The position numbers and the translations under genes were made by a program. Under the pieces are notes generated by a model. The model saw only the letters and a program-made list of their open reading frames with translations. It did not search any database and was not told the DNA's origin. Of a stretch of 6,108 bases of DNA, positions 1 through 5,246 are shown in pieces (within the stretch, counting starts at the first letter, position 1; the number at the start of each line of letters is the position of its first letter). The stretch covers positions 1 to 6,108 of the forward strand of contig JAPOXB010000182.1 of NCBI GenBank assembly GCA_026707335.1. Direction: 5' to 3'. This stretch comes from Chloroflexota bacterium. GTDB lineage: Bacteria > Chloroflexota > Dehalococcoidia > Bin125.

Positions 1-120
1 TTGCGGTGGAACGCATACGGCTCCGACGCCCGCGGCGCGTCGCTGGTTCCCATTGCGAAGGCTGCATGGTCTGGCTGGTCACCGCCGGGCCGCCGCCCCC
101 AGCCTAGGCGATCGGCGCGG
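1..120. other. Left-edge non-coding stretch downstream of the DppC-like gene
   Basis: This stretch lies 3' of the last minus-strand permease gene and contains no gene I can support. Two short minus-strand frames could begin here, with ATG at 67-65 or 53-51, and run off the left edge, but neither has a convincing Shine-Dalgarno sequence or a recognisable N-terminus. In dipeptide transporter operons the ATPase or substrate-binding genes often follow the permeases, so a further operon gene may begin here or just outside. The run around 80-106 is very GC-rich, but I see no clear stem plus T-tract terminator. Confidence 0.4.
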
Positions 121-1017
121 CTAACGGACGTTGCGCAGGCGCGGATCGAGTGTGTCGCGCAGCCAGTCGCCCATCATGTTGCCGGTCAGCGAGATGACCA
201 GCAGGGCCAGCCCCGGTAACCAGATCGTCCACCAGGCGACGCCCATCGTGTCGAGGCCCTCCGTGATCATGCGCCCCCACGACGCCGTGCCCGGCGGCAC
301 GCCGACCGTCAGGAAGCTCAGCGCCGCCTCGGCCAGGATCACCAGCGCGACTTCCAGCGTCATGATGATGACGACGGTGTTGACCACGTTCGGGAAGAGG
401 TGCTTGCGCATGATCCACCAGGACGTCCCGCCCGTCGCCAGGGAGGCCGTCACGAAGTCGCGCTCGCGCAGCGACAGCACGTCGGCCCGCACCAATCGGG
501 CGTACGAGGGCCAGGTCCAGATCAGCAGGATGATGATCACGTTGCGCAGGCTCGCCCCCACCAGCGCCGCCAGCAGCACCGCGAAGAGGATCGCCGGCAG
601 CGCCAGCTGCACGTCGACCAGGCGCATGAGGAACTGGCCCGTGAGACCGCCCACCCAGCCCGCGACCAGCCCCAGCAGCGTGCCGATCAGCGCCGCGCCG
701 GGCACCACGATGCCGACGACGATCACGGAGACGCGCGCCCCGTGCACCAGCCGGCTGTACATGTCGCGGCCCAGGTCGTCGGTGCCCAGCGGGTAGTCCC
801 AGGTGCCCCCGTCGAAGATGGGCGGCTTCAGGCGGTTCAAGACGTCGATGTGCTCGGGGTCGTACTTCGCCAGCACGTCCGCCCCGGCGCCGAAGACGAG
901 GAGCGCCAGCAGGATCATGATGGGGATGGAGAGCCCCAGCCAGCGCTGCCAGCGGATGCCTCGCCGCCGCCGCTGCATCTCCAGAACCGGGGCCTCACCG
1001 GCCGCGTCGCGTGCCAT
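121..1017 (-). CDS. ABC transporter inner-membrane permease, DppC/OppC family
   Basis: The 298-aa product is a full-length permease of the binding-protein-dependent peptide/nickel ABC importer class (DppC/OppC type), one half of the transmembrane channel. A basic cytoplasmic N-terminus (residues 16-25) leads into the first membrane helix (about 27-45). A periplasmic segment follows, ending in the family hallmark PLGTDDLGRD (76-85). The BPD_transp_1 core spans about 95-285 with further helices near 97-120, 132-155, 158-172, 210-238 and 265-283. The EAA-type loop that contacts the ATPase covers about 186-210 (RERDFVTASLATGG...KHLFPN), followed by AEAALSFLTVGVPP (229-242) and the typical ending DPRLRN. 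The ATG overlaps the upstream permease stop as TGATG, implying translational coupling. The family is certain; the substrate is not, since these permeases serve transporters for peptides, opines, nickel chelates, oligosaccharides and others. The gene ends in TAG at 121-123. Confidence 0.93.
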   Translation of the reverse strand: MARDAAGEAPVLEMQRRRRGIRWQRWLGLSIPIMILLALLVFGAGADVLAKYDPEHIDVLNRLKPPIFDGGTWDYPLGTDDLGRDMYSRLVHGARVSVIVVGIVVPGAALIGTLLGLVAGWVGGLTGQFLMRLVDVQLALPAILFAVLLAALVGASLRNVIIILLIWTWPSYARLVRADVLSLRERDFVTASLATGGTSWWIMRKHLFPNVVNTVVIIMTLEVALVILAEAALSFLTVGVPPGTASWGRMITEGLDTMGVAWWTIWLPGLALLVISLTGNMMGDWLRDTLDPRLRNVR

Positions 1018-1958
1018 CAGGCGGCCCCCGCTCGGATGCGCGGATCGATCATCCGGTAGGTCACGTCCACCAACAGGTTGGCCACCGCGATCGAGATCGC
1101 GAACACGATGATCCCCGCCTGCACCACCGGGAAGTCATCCTCCAGGATCGCGGTGACGAGCAGCCGGCCGACCCCCGGCCAGGCGAACACCATCTCGATG
1201 ATCACCGAGCCGCCGATCAGCCGGCCGAGCGAGAGGCCCAGCATCGTGATGACCGGCAGCAGCGCGTGGCGGATCGCGTGGCGGAAGATCACCACCCGCT
1301 CGTTCAGCCCCTTGGCTCGCGCGGTGCGGATGAAGTCCGTGTCCATCACGTCGATCATCCCCGACCGGGTCAGCCGCATGATGGCGACCAACTCGAACAG
1401 CCCCAGCGCGATCGCAGGCATGATCAACGATTTGAAGCCCTCCTTCGCGCCGCCGGTGGGCAGCCAGCCCAGCTCGACCGCGAAGAAGAAGATCATCATC
1501 AGGCCCAGCCAGAAGCTCGGCGTGGCCTGCCCGATCACCGCCAGGAAGCGCGTAAGCCAGTCGATGGCCGTGCCCCGTCTCAGCGCCGCGATGACCCCCA
1601 TGGGCACGGCCAGCACGACCGCGAACACCAAACCGGCCACGCCCAGCTTGACCGTGTTGATCGCCCGTTCCCCGATCAGCGTGATCGCCTGCTTGCCGCC
1701 GCCGCCGCGGAACGAGATGCCCAGGTCGCCCTGCGCCATGTCGAGCAGGAAGTTGCCGTACTGGACGATCATCGGCTTGTCGAGGCCCAGGTGCTCGCGG
1801 ATGCGGTCGATGTCCTCCTGGCTCGCGCTCATCGTCGGCACGAGGAATACTTCCGGGTTGCCGATGGTGCGGGAGACGAAGAAGACGATCGTCACGACAA
1901 ACATGACGACGATGAACGCCTGCACCAGCCGGGTCGCGAGGTAGTGCCAGAACTGCAT
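1017..1958 (-). CDS. ABC transporter inner-membrane permease, DppB/OppB family
   Basis: The 313-aa product is the partner permease of the peptide/nickel ABC importer class. From the chosen start it reads MQFWHYLATRLVQ, the usual DppB-type beginning, with a first helix at about 12-30. The periplasmic region contains SASQEDIDRIREHLGLDKP (44-62) and GDLGISF (77-83), both typical of the family. Membrane helices follow near 103-125, 137-162, 177-197, 237-256 and 280-300. The EAA loop is at about 206-235 (DTDFIRTARAKGLNE...RHALLP), then IEMVFAWPGVGRLL (254-267) and the ending YRMIDPRIRA. The frame stays open 45 nt further upstream to an ATG at 2003, but that extension (MRPHRRAGEPFARDL) is not family-like, and an AAGGGA Shine-Dalgarno precedes 1958. 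The TGA stop overlaps the DppC-like ATG by one base. With that protein it should form the heterodimeric channel. The substrate is unknown. Confidence 0.92.
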   Translation of the reverse strand: MQFWHYLATRLVQAFIVVMFVVTIVFFVSRTIGNPEVFLVPTMSASQEDIDRIREHLGLDKPMIVQYGNFLLDMAQGDLGISFRGGGGKQAITLIGERAINTVKLGVAGLVFAVVLAVPMGVIAALRRGTAIDWLTRFLAVIGQATPSFWLGLMMIFFFAVELGWLPTGGAKEGFKSLIMPAIALGLFELVAIMRLTRSGMIDVMDTDFIRTARAKGLNERVVIFRHAIRHALLPVITMLGLSLGRLIGGSVIIEMVFAWPGVGRLLVTAILEDDFPVVQAGIIVFAISIAVANLLVDVTYRMIDPRIRAGAA

Positions 1959-1962
1959 CAGG

Positions 1963-1968
1963 TCCCTT
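1963..1968 (-). promoter_or_regulatory. Ribosome-binding site for the DppB-like permease
   Basis: AAGGGA on the minus strand lies 4 nt before the ATG at 1958-1956. It supports this start over the upstream in-frame ATG at 2003. Confidence 0.55.
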
Positions 1969-2057
1969 GCGAATGGCTCTCCGGCGCGGCGGTGGGGGCG
2001 CACCCCCGGCGCCCGAGGCCGATCCCCGGCCCCGGCGCCCCGATACCCGGTGCGCGC

Positions 2058-2063
2058 ATACTA
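2058..2063 (-). promoter_or_regulatory. Possible -10 element (TAGTAT) upstream of the permease genes
   Basis: The minus strand reads TAGTAT in an otherwise GC-rich gap, about 100 nt before the DppB-like start, and is preceded by TG one base earlier in the form TGTAGTAT. There is no convincing -35 hexamer at the usual distance. It could be an internal promoter letting the transporter be expressed apart from the dioxygenases. This is a weak call from composition and motif only. Confidence 0.25.
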
Positions 2064-2085
2064 CAGCCGCGCGCTCGGCGCGTGC

Positions 2086-3000
2086 CTACGCGAACTGGTC
2101 GCGGCCGGCGTCGAGCAGCGCATGGACGCGCTCCGGCTCGTCGTCGCCGTACTTGAACGGGTAGAGGTGCTCGAGGCCCAGGATGCCCTTGAGGTCCGGG
2201 CGCCGCTGGAGGAGTTCGGGGTCGAGCTTGCGCCACTCCTGGATGCCCTTGATGTAGGAGCGCATCCAGGTCAGCACCAGGGTGACGCGCAGGCCGGGCG
2301 TGCTGCGGGGGTGCGCGCCGTGCCAGGTCGCGCCGTGCCACACGGCCAGGGAGCCCTCGGCGGCGTCCAGCGACACGGCGCGGTAGGGAGCGCTCTCCTG
2401 CGTGAAGTCCTGCTCGTGCGGGAAGGGGGAGCGGCCGAACAGGTGGCTGCCCGGGACGAAGACCGTGGGACCGTCCTCCACGTTGCTGTAATCGGTCAGC
2501 ACCCAGGAGGTGTTGCACCAGTGCGCGTACTGCGACATCGGCGGCGGCACGCCGTGGTTGTCGTTGTGCAGGCGCAGCGCGCCGCGGTCGAAGCCGTCGC
2601 GCCCGACGCCCTTGTCGGCCGCCTTGAGGATCCAGGCCGCGCCGGCCAGGATCGCGCTCTGGCCGCACATCCAGCGGGCCATCGCCAGGGCCACCGGGTT
2701 GAGGGCGGCGTCCACGAAAGCGTCGTCCTCCTCCAGCAGCCACCAGTTGTTCTTGAAGCCGGACTTGAGATCGGCGGTGCGGTAGTCGTCGATCGGGTCG
2801 TCGTTGCGCTCGCCATGGGTGCGCAGGATGGCCTCGCGCAGGCGCTCCGTGAAGCCGGGCGGCGCCGCGGTCTTCTCGGGCGGGATGACCGTGAAGCCGT
2901 AGGCGGCCAACTCGACGACGTTGCGCTCCAATCCGTATTGGACGATCTCGCTGACGGCGGCGTCGGCGGCGGGGGAGGCCTGCAGGGCGGGGATGTCCAT
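2086..3000 (-). CDS. PhyH-family Fe(II)/2-oxoglutarate dioxygenase, paralogue 1
   Basis: The 304-aa product resembles the phytanoyl-CoA dioxygenase (PhyH) family: soluble non-haem iron enzymes that couple oxidative decarboxylation of 2-oxoglutarate to hydroxylation or another oxidation of a substrate. The iron facial triad reads H145-N-D147 and H227 (in WHGATWHGAH), and R238 (TPGLR) lies 11 residues after the distal His, the spacing of human PHYH H264 and R275. Other marks are AYGFTVIPPEK (33-43), CGQSAIL (112-118), GPTVFVPGSHLFGR (177-190) and the C-terminal AGRDQFA. There is no signal peptide or membrane segment, so it should be cytoplasmic. I chose MDIPALQ as start because all three paralogues begin with MDI and an AAAGGAA site lies 9 nt upstream. 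It is closest to paralogue 2: by hand count 46 of the first 60 residues match. The substrate is unknown; the family also includes ectoine, halogenation and natural-product enzymes. Confidence 0.9.
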   Translation of the reverse strand: MDIPALQASPAADAAVSEIVQYGLERNVVELAAYGFTVIPPEKTAAPPGFTERLREAILRTHGERNDDPIDDYRTADLKSGFKNNWWLLEEDDAFVDAALNPVALAMARWMCGQSAILAGAAWILKAADKGVGRDGFDRGALRLHNDNHGVPPPMSQYAHWCNTSWVLTDYSNVEDGPTVFVPGSHLFGRSPFPHEQDFTQESAPYRAVSLDAAEGSLAVWHGATWHGAHPRSTPGLRVTLVLTWMRSYIKGIQEWRKLDPELLQRRPDLKGILGLEHLYPFKYGDDEPERVHALLDAGRDQFA

Positions 3001-3009
3001 GATCGGGTG

Positions 3010-3016
3010 TTCCTTT
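3010..3016 (-). promoter_or_regulatory. Ribosome-binding site for PhyH paralogue 1
   Basis: AAAGGAA on the minus strand lies 9 nt before the ATG at 3000-2998. Paralogue 2 has the identical motif at the identical distance, which fixes the MDI start in both and shows that the duplicated unit included the translation start region. Confidence 0.6.
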
Positions 3017-3027
3017 CCGGGAGTGGT

Positions 3028-3050
3028 GGCCGCCACGCGCGGCGGCGGCC
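3028..3050 (-). repeat. Inverted repeat in the PhyH-2/PhyH-1 gap
   Basis: Perfect 7-bp arms, GGCCGCC (3028-3034) and GGCGGCC (3044-3050), flank a 9-nt loop within the 60-nt gap between paralogues 2 and 1. The hairpin sits between the PhyH-2 stop and the PhyH-1 ribosome-binding site. No T-tract follows, so an mRNA-stabilising or processing hairpin is as likely as a terminator. Confidence 0.5.
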
Positions 3051-3060
3051 GTCGGGCTGC

Positions 3061-3975
3061 CTAGGCGAACTGGTCGCGGCCGGCTTCCAGCAGCGGTTCG
3101 ACGCGCCCCTCCTCGTCGCCGTACTTGAACGGGTAGAGATGCTCCAGGCCCAGGAGGCGCGTCAACTCCGGGTGGCGGTCGATCAGCTCGGGGTCGAGCT
3201 CCCGCCAATCCTGGATCGGCTGCATGTAGGCGCGCATCCAGGCCAGCACGAGGGTCACGCGCAGGCCGGGCGTGCTGCGCGGCAGCGCGCCGTGCCAGGT
3301 CGCGCCGTGCCAGACGGCCAGGGATCCCTCGGGCACGCTCAGCGGCACGATGCGGTAAGGATTGTCCTCGCGCGTGAACTCCATCTCGTGGGCGAAGGGG
3401 GCACGGCCGAAGAGGTGGCTGCCCGGCACGTAGACCGTGGGGCCGTGCTCTTCCTTGCTGTAGTCGCTCAGCACCCACGAGGTGTTGCAAAACTGCGCGT
3501 ACTGCGGCAGCGGCGGCGGCGCGGCGTGGGTGTCGTTGTGCAGCGGCAGGGGGTCGGTCTGCTCGTACCCGCCGATCGACTTGGCCTTGTTGCCCCCCTT
3601 GAGGATCCAGGAGGCGCCGGACAGGATCGCGCTCTGGCCGCACATCCAGCGGGCCATCGCCAGGGCCACCGGGTTGAGCGCCGCTTCGACGAACACCTCG
3701 TCCTCCTCCAGCAGCCACCAGGCGTTCTGGTGGCCCGCGTTGAGGTCGGCGGTCAGGTAGTCGTCGACCGGGTCGTCGTTGCGGGCGCCGTACGTGCGCA
3801 GGATCGCGTCGCGCAGGCGCGGGACGAAGTCGGCCGCCGCGGCGGTCTTCTCGGGCGGGATGACCGTGAAGCCGTAGGCGGCCAGTTCGACGACGTTGCT
3901 CTCCAGCCCGTAGCGGCGGATCTCGCCGACGGCGGCGTCGGCGTTGGGGGAGGATTCCAGCGCGAGGATGTCCAT
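3061..3975 (-). CDS. PhyH-family Fe(II)/2-oxoglutarate dioxygenase, paralogue 2
   Basis: The 304-aa product is the closest relative of paralogue 1 and carries the same PhyH catalytic set: H146-N-D148 and H228 as iron ligands, and R239 for the 2-oxoglutarate carboxylate. The blocks AYGFTVIPPEK (33-43), CGQSAIL (112-118), GPTVYVPGSHLFGR (178-191), VWHGATWHGA (221-230) and the AGRDQFA tail are all kept. It differs from paralogue 1 mainly around 122-145, just before the HND motif (GGNKAKSIGGYEQTDPLPL), where it has one extra residue. That segment may shape substrate choice (inference). The reading frame is open to an ATG at 4104, but the extra 43 residues are Arg/Ala-rich and unlike the family. 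The MDILALE start has an AAAGGAA site 9 nt upstream. It lies 60 nt before paralogue 1 and 193 nt after paralogue 3. Cytoplasmic; substrate unknown. Confidence 0.9.
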   Translation of the reverse strand: MDILALESSPNADAAVGEIRRYGLESNVVELAAYGFTVIPPEKTAAAADFVPRLRDAILRTYGARNDDPVDDYLTADLNAGHQNAWWLLEEDEVFVEAALNPVALAMARWMCGQSAILSGASWILKGGNKAKSIGGYEQTDPLPLHNDTHAAPPPLPQYAQFCNTSWVLSDYSKEEHGPTVYVPGSHLFGRAPFAHEMEFTREDNPYRIVPLSVPEGSLAVWHGATWHGALPRSTPGLRVTLVLAWMRAYMQPIQDWRELDPELIDRHPELTRLLGLEHLYPFKYGDEEGRVEPLLEAGRDQFA

Positions 3976-3984
3976 GGGTGGGTC

Positions 3985-3991
3985 TTCCTTT
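3985..3991 (-). promoter_or_regulatory. Ribosome-binding site for PhyH paralogue 2
   Basis: AAAGGAA on the minus strand lies 9 nt before the ATG at 3975-3973. It decides against the longer frame starting at 4104. Confidence 0.6.
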
Positions 3992-4066
3992 CTGGGCGTC
4001 GCGGTCGCCGCGCCCGTGGCGGCGGCCGGCGCCTCTCGCTCCGTTCGGGACGGCATGCGGCGAGGA

Positions 4067-4078
4067 CCGCCGCGGCGG
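4067..4078. repeat. 12-bp perfect palindrome
   Basis: CCGCCGCGGCGG is self-complementary over all 12 bases. It lies about 90 nt upstream of PhyH-2. It could be a protein-binding site, but GC-rich DNA produces such palindromes by chance, so I give it low weight. Confidence 0.3.
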
Positions 4079-4142
4079 CCCCGGCATGTCCCGCTGTGCG
4101 GCAAGCTACGTCCGGAGCGGGCGGCGCGTCAAGGCGGCGCGC

Positions 4143-4159
4143 TCCGCCGCCGCGGCGGA
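4143..4159 (-). repeat. Hairpin just downstream of PhyH paralogue 3
   Basis: TCCGCCGC (4143-4150) and GCGGCGGA (4152-4159) form a perfect 8-bp inverted repeat around one base. It sits about 10 nt past the PhyH-3 stop at 4169. The position suits a terminator or a 3'-end stabilising hairpin, but there is no T-run after it on the minus strand, so a classical intrinsic terminator is not shown. Confidence 0.4.
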
Positions 4160-4168
4160 CGGGCGCGC

Positions 4169-5065
4169 TCAGGCGAACTGATCCTGCCCGGCCGCCATGA
4201 ACGACTCGACCGGGCGGTCCTCGGGGCGCTCGTCGCCCTGCGGGTAGTGGTGGTTCAGGCCCAGCACCCGCGTCAGCTCGGGGTAGCGCTCGACGCGCTC
4301 GGCGGAGATGCCGCCGAACTGCCACATGTGGACCGGCTTCATGTAGGGGCGCGTCCAGCCGAGCACCAGCGTGACGCGCAGGCCGGGCGTCGTGCGGGGC
4401 ACGGCGCCGTGCCACATGTTGCCGCCCCAGACGGCCAGCGAGCCCGCCTCGGCCTGCAGCGGCACCGGTTCGACGGGCGCGCCCTCGCGCCAGAACTCCG
4501 CCTCCTGCGGCGTGGGCGCGCGCCCCCAGCGGTGGCTGCCCGGCACGAACACCGTGGGGCCGTCGTCGACGCTGTCGTAGTCGGTGAGCACCCAGCTGGT
4601 GTTGACGAAGTGGGGGTAGGCGGCCTGCGGCGGCGGCGCGCCGTGCGTGTCGTTGTGGAGCATCAGGTGATCCTCCCCGCCGCGGGGCTTGATGATCGAG
4701 GACGTCACGCCCAGGATCGCGCTCTGGCCGCAGTGCCAGCGCGCCATCGCCAGCGTGACCGGGTTGAGCGCGGCCTCGGTGATGGCGTCGTCCTCGTCGA
4801 TCAGTTGCTTGTAGCGCCGGTTGGGCACGGGCAGGTCCGCCGTGCGGTGGTCGTCGATCTCGACATCGTGGCGGCGCGTGTAGACGCCCAGGATCGCCTC
4901 CCGCAGGCGATCGGTGAAGCCGGGCGGGGCGCCCAGCTTCTCCGGCGGGATGACGGTGAAGCCGTAGGCGTCGAGTTCGACGATGTTGCGCTCCAGATCG
5001 TGCTCGATGATCGTGCGCACGAGCGGGTCGGCGTTCGGGTATCGGCCCAGGCCGGCGATGTCCAT
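4169..5065 (-). CDS. PhyH-family Fe(II)/2-oxoglutarate dioxygenase, paralogue 3
   Basis: The 298-aa product is the first gene of the minus-strand cluster and the most divergent of the three dioxygenases; 40 of its first 60 residues match paralogue 1 by hand count. The catalytic set is complete: H137-N-D139, H219 and R230, with the same 11-residue His-Arg spacing. It keeps AYGFTVIPPEK (33-43), CGQSAIL (112-118), GPTVFVPGSHRWGR (169-182) and ends AGQDQFA. Differences likely to matter are a shorter segment before the HND motif (PRGGEDHLML, 127-136), WGGNMWHGA in place of WHGATWHGA (213-221), and a changed region near 81-90 (PNRRYKQLID in place of a WWLLE-type stretch). These suggest a different substrate or partner (inference). 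An AAGGAGGA site 6 nt before the MDIAGLG start is the strongest ribosome-binding site of the three. Cytoplasmic; substrate unknown. Confidence 0.9.
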   Translation of the reverse strand: MDIAGLGRYPNADPLVRTIIEHDLERNIVELDAYGFTVIPPEKLGAPPGFTDRLREAILGVYTRRHDVEIDDHRTADLPVPNRRYKQLIDEDDAITEAALNPVTLAMARWHCGQSAILGVTSSIIKPRGGEDHLMLHNDTHGAPPPQAAYPHFVNTSWVLTDYDSVDDGPTVFVPGSHRWGRAPTPQEAEFWREGAPVEPVPLQAEAGSLAVWGGNMWHGAVPRTTPGLRVTLVLGWTRPYMKPVHMWQFGGISAERVERYPELTRVLGLNHHYPQGDERPEDRPVESFMAAGQDQFA

Positions 5066-5071
5066 GGCTCG

Positions 5072-5079
5072 TCCTCCTT
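5072..5079 (-). promoter_or_regulatory. Strong ribosome-binding site for PhyH paralogue 3
   Basis: AAGGAGGA on the minus strand, near the full Shine-Dalgarno consensus, lies 6 nt before the ATG at 5065-5063. It supports this start and suggests the first cistron is translated more efficiently than the other two paralogues. Confidence 0.65.
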
Positions 5080-5085
5080 GGGGGC

Positions 5086-5098
5086 GTCGCGGGGCGAC
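5086..5098 (-). repeat. Hairpin in the PhyH paralogue 3 leader
   Basis: GTCGC (5086-5090) and GCGAC (5094-5098) pair around a GGG loop. The stem can be lengthened across a one-base bulge by the G's at 5083-5084 with the C's at 5099-5100. It lies just upstream of the ribosome-binding site, as do GC-rich inverted repeats before the other two paralogues, and may be a leader hairpin or an operator. Confidence 0.4.
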
Positions 5099-5113
5099 CC
5101 GCGATCCGCGCCA

Positions 5114-5119
5114 ACACTA
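5114..5119 (-). promoter_or_regulatory. Possible -10 element (TAGTGT) for the dioxygenase cluster
   Basis: The minus strand reads TAGTGT about 49 nt before the PhyH-3 start, in the only stretch of the divergent region with an AT-richer patch on that side. No good -35 is visible at 16-18 nt. If used, transcription would begin near 5107 and the 5086-5098 hairpin would lie in the leader. Confidence 0.3.
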
Positions 5120-5169
5120 GCAGTCCGCCCCGTCCGCCGGGCGGCTCCTCCGCGCGTCCGGTCCGCGTT

Positions 5170-5209
5170 TTGGCTATGATCATGGGCATCCGGCGCGTCA
5201 GCGCGGCGG
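5170..5209 (+). repeat. Promoter-leader direct repeat, copy A
   Basis: This 40-nt segment recurs at 5935-5973. The 11-nt block TTGGCTATGAT (5170-5180) is identical in both copies, a 5-6 nt spacer differs, and a 23-nt block (5187-5209) is again identical. Within the second block GCGC-GTCA-GCGC can form a hairpin. Copy A precedes the toxin-antitoxin pair by 37 nt. The arrangement reads as a -10 element followed by a shared 5' leader, but a dispersed genomic repeat is also possible. Confidence 0.75.
5175..5180 (+). promoter_or_regulatory. Probable -10 element (TATGAT) of the toxin-antitoxin promoter
   Basis: TATGAT matches the bacterial -10 consensus at five of six positions and lies in the conserved block of copy A. 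Transcription would start near 5187, where the identical leader block begins. There is no clear -35 hexamer upstream, so recognition may rely on an activator or on the flanking TTGGC. The same hexamer in the same setting at 5940-5945 strengthens the call. Confidence 0.5.
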
Positions 5210-5217
5210 TTCATGAA

Positions 5218-5233
5218 GGCCGGGGGCCCGGCC
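5218..5233 (+). repeat. Hairpin abutting the antitoxin ribosome-binding site
   Basis: GGCCGGG (5218-5224) and CCCGGCC (5227-5233) are perfect 7-base arms around two G's. The repeat ends directly against the AGGGAGG ribosome-binding site (5234-5240), which is 6 nt before the antitoxin ATG. Toxin-antitoxin operons are usually repressed by their own products at inverted repeats near the start, so this could be the operator. It could also act as an mRNA structure that limits translation. Confidence 0.45.
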
Positions 5234-5246
5234 AGGGAGGACCGGC

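Larger units (their letters stand above)
1959..2085 (-). other. 127-nt gap between PhyH-1 and the permease pair
   Basis: No gene is supported here. The gap is very GC-rich. It contains the inverted repeat GGGGG-CGCA-CCCCC (1994-2007), two GGCGCC palindromes (2008-2013 and 2034-2039) that could pair with each other, and a short AT-richer island near 2058-2063. It is longer than expected inside a tightly coupled operon, so it could carry a terminator-like structure for the dioxygenase cistrons or a promoter for the transporter genes. No T-rich tract follows the hairpins. Confidence 0.5.
3976..4168 (-). other. 193-nt gap between PhyH paralogues 3 and 2
   Basis: No gene is supported here. The gap carries the ribosome-binding site of paralogue 2, a 12-bp perfect palindrome at 4067-4078 and a 17-nt inverted repeat at 4143-4159 just past the paralogue 3 stop. 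It also has a TAGCTT on the minus strand near 4105-4110 that could be a weak -10 element. It is much longer than the 60-nt gap between paralogues 2 and 1, so paralogue 3 may end its own transcript or be separately regulated. Confidence 0.45.

Noticed and set aside
1..219. Plus-strand frame of 72 codons at the left edge
   Set aside because: It starts only at a TTG at the window edge, runs antisense into the end of the DppC-like gene and shows no domain.
1011..2156. Plus-strand open frame rich in His, Arg, Asp and Gln, antisense to the DppB-like gene
   Set aside because: The composition is typical of the reverse strand of a membrane protein gene in GC-rich DNA, and no domain is visible.
1958..4087. 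Minus-strand open frame of 709 codons in a different frame across both PhyH genes
   Set aside because: Its product is Arg/Pro/Ala-rich and it overlaps two genes with clear PhyH motifs and ribosome-binding sites. Third-position GC keeps the frame open.
2050..4200. Long plus-strand open frame of 716 codons antisense to PhyH-1 and PhyH-2
   Set aside because: It is a shadow of the GC-rich minus-strand genes: rich in Val, Gly, Arg and His, internally repeated because the two paralogues are repeated, and without a recognisable domain.
2086..5065. The three repeated blocks as a mobile element or CRISPR-like repeat
   Set aside because: The repetition is explained by coding paralogues; there are no spacers, transposase or terminal inverted repeats.
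3944..5179. Plus-strand open frame antisense to PhyH-3
   Set aside because: Low-complexity Arg/Ala/Val/Gly-rich translation, fully overlapping a gene with intact catalytic motifs.
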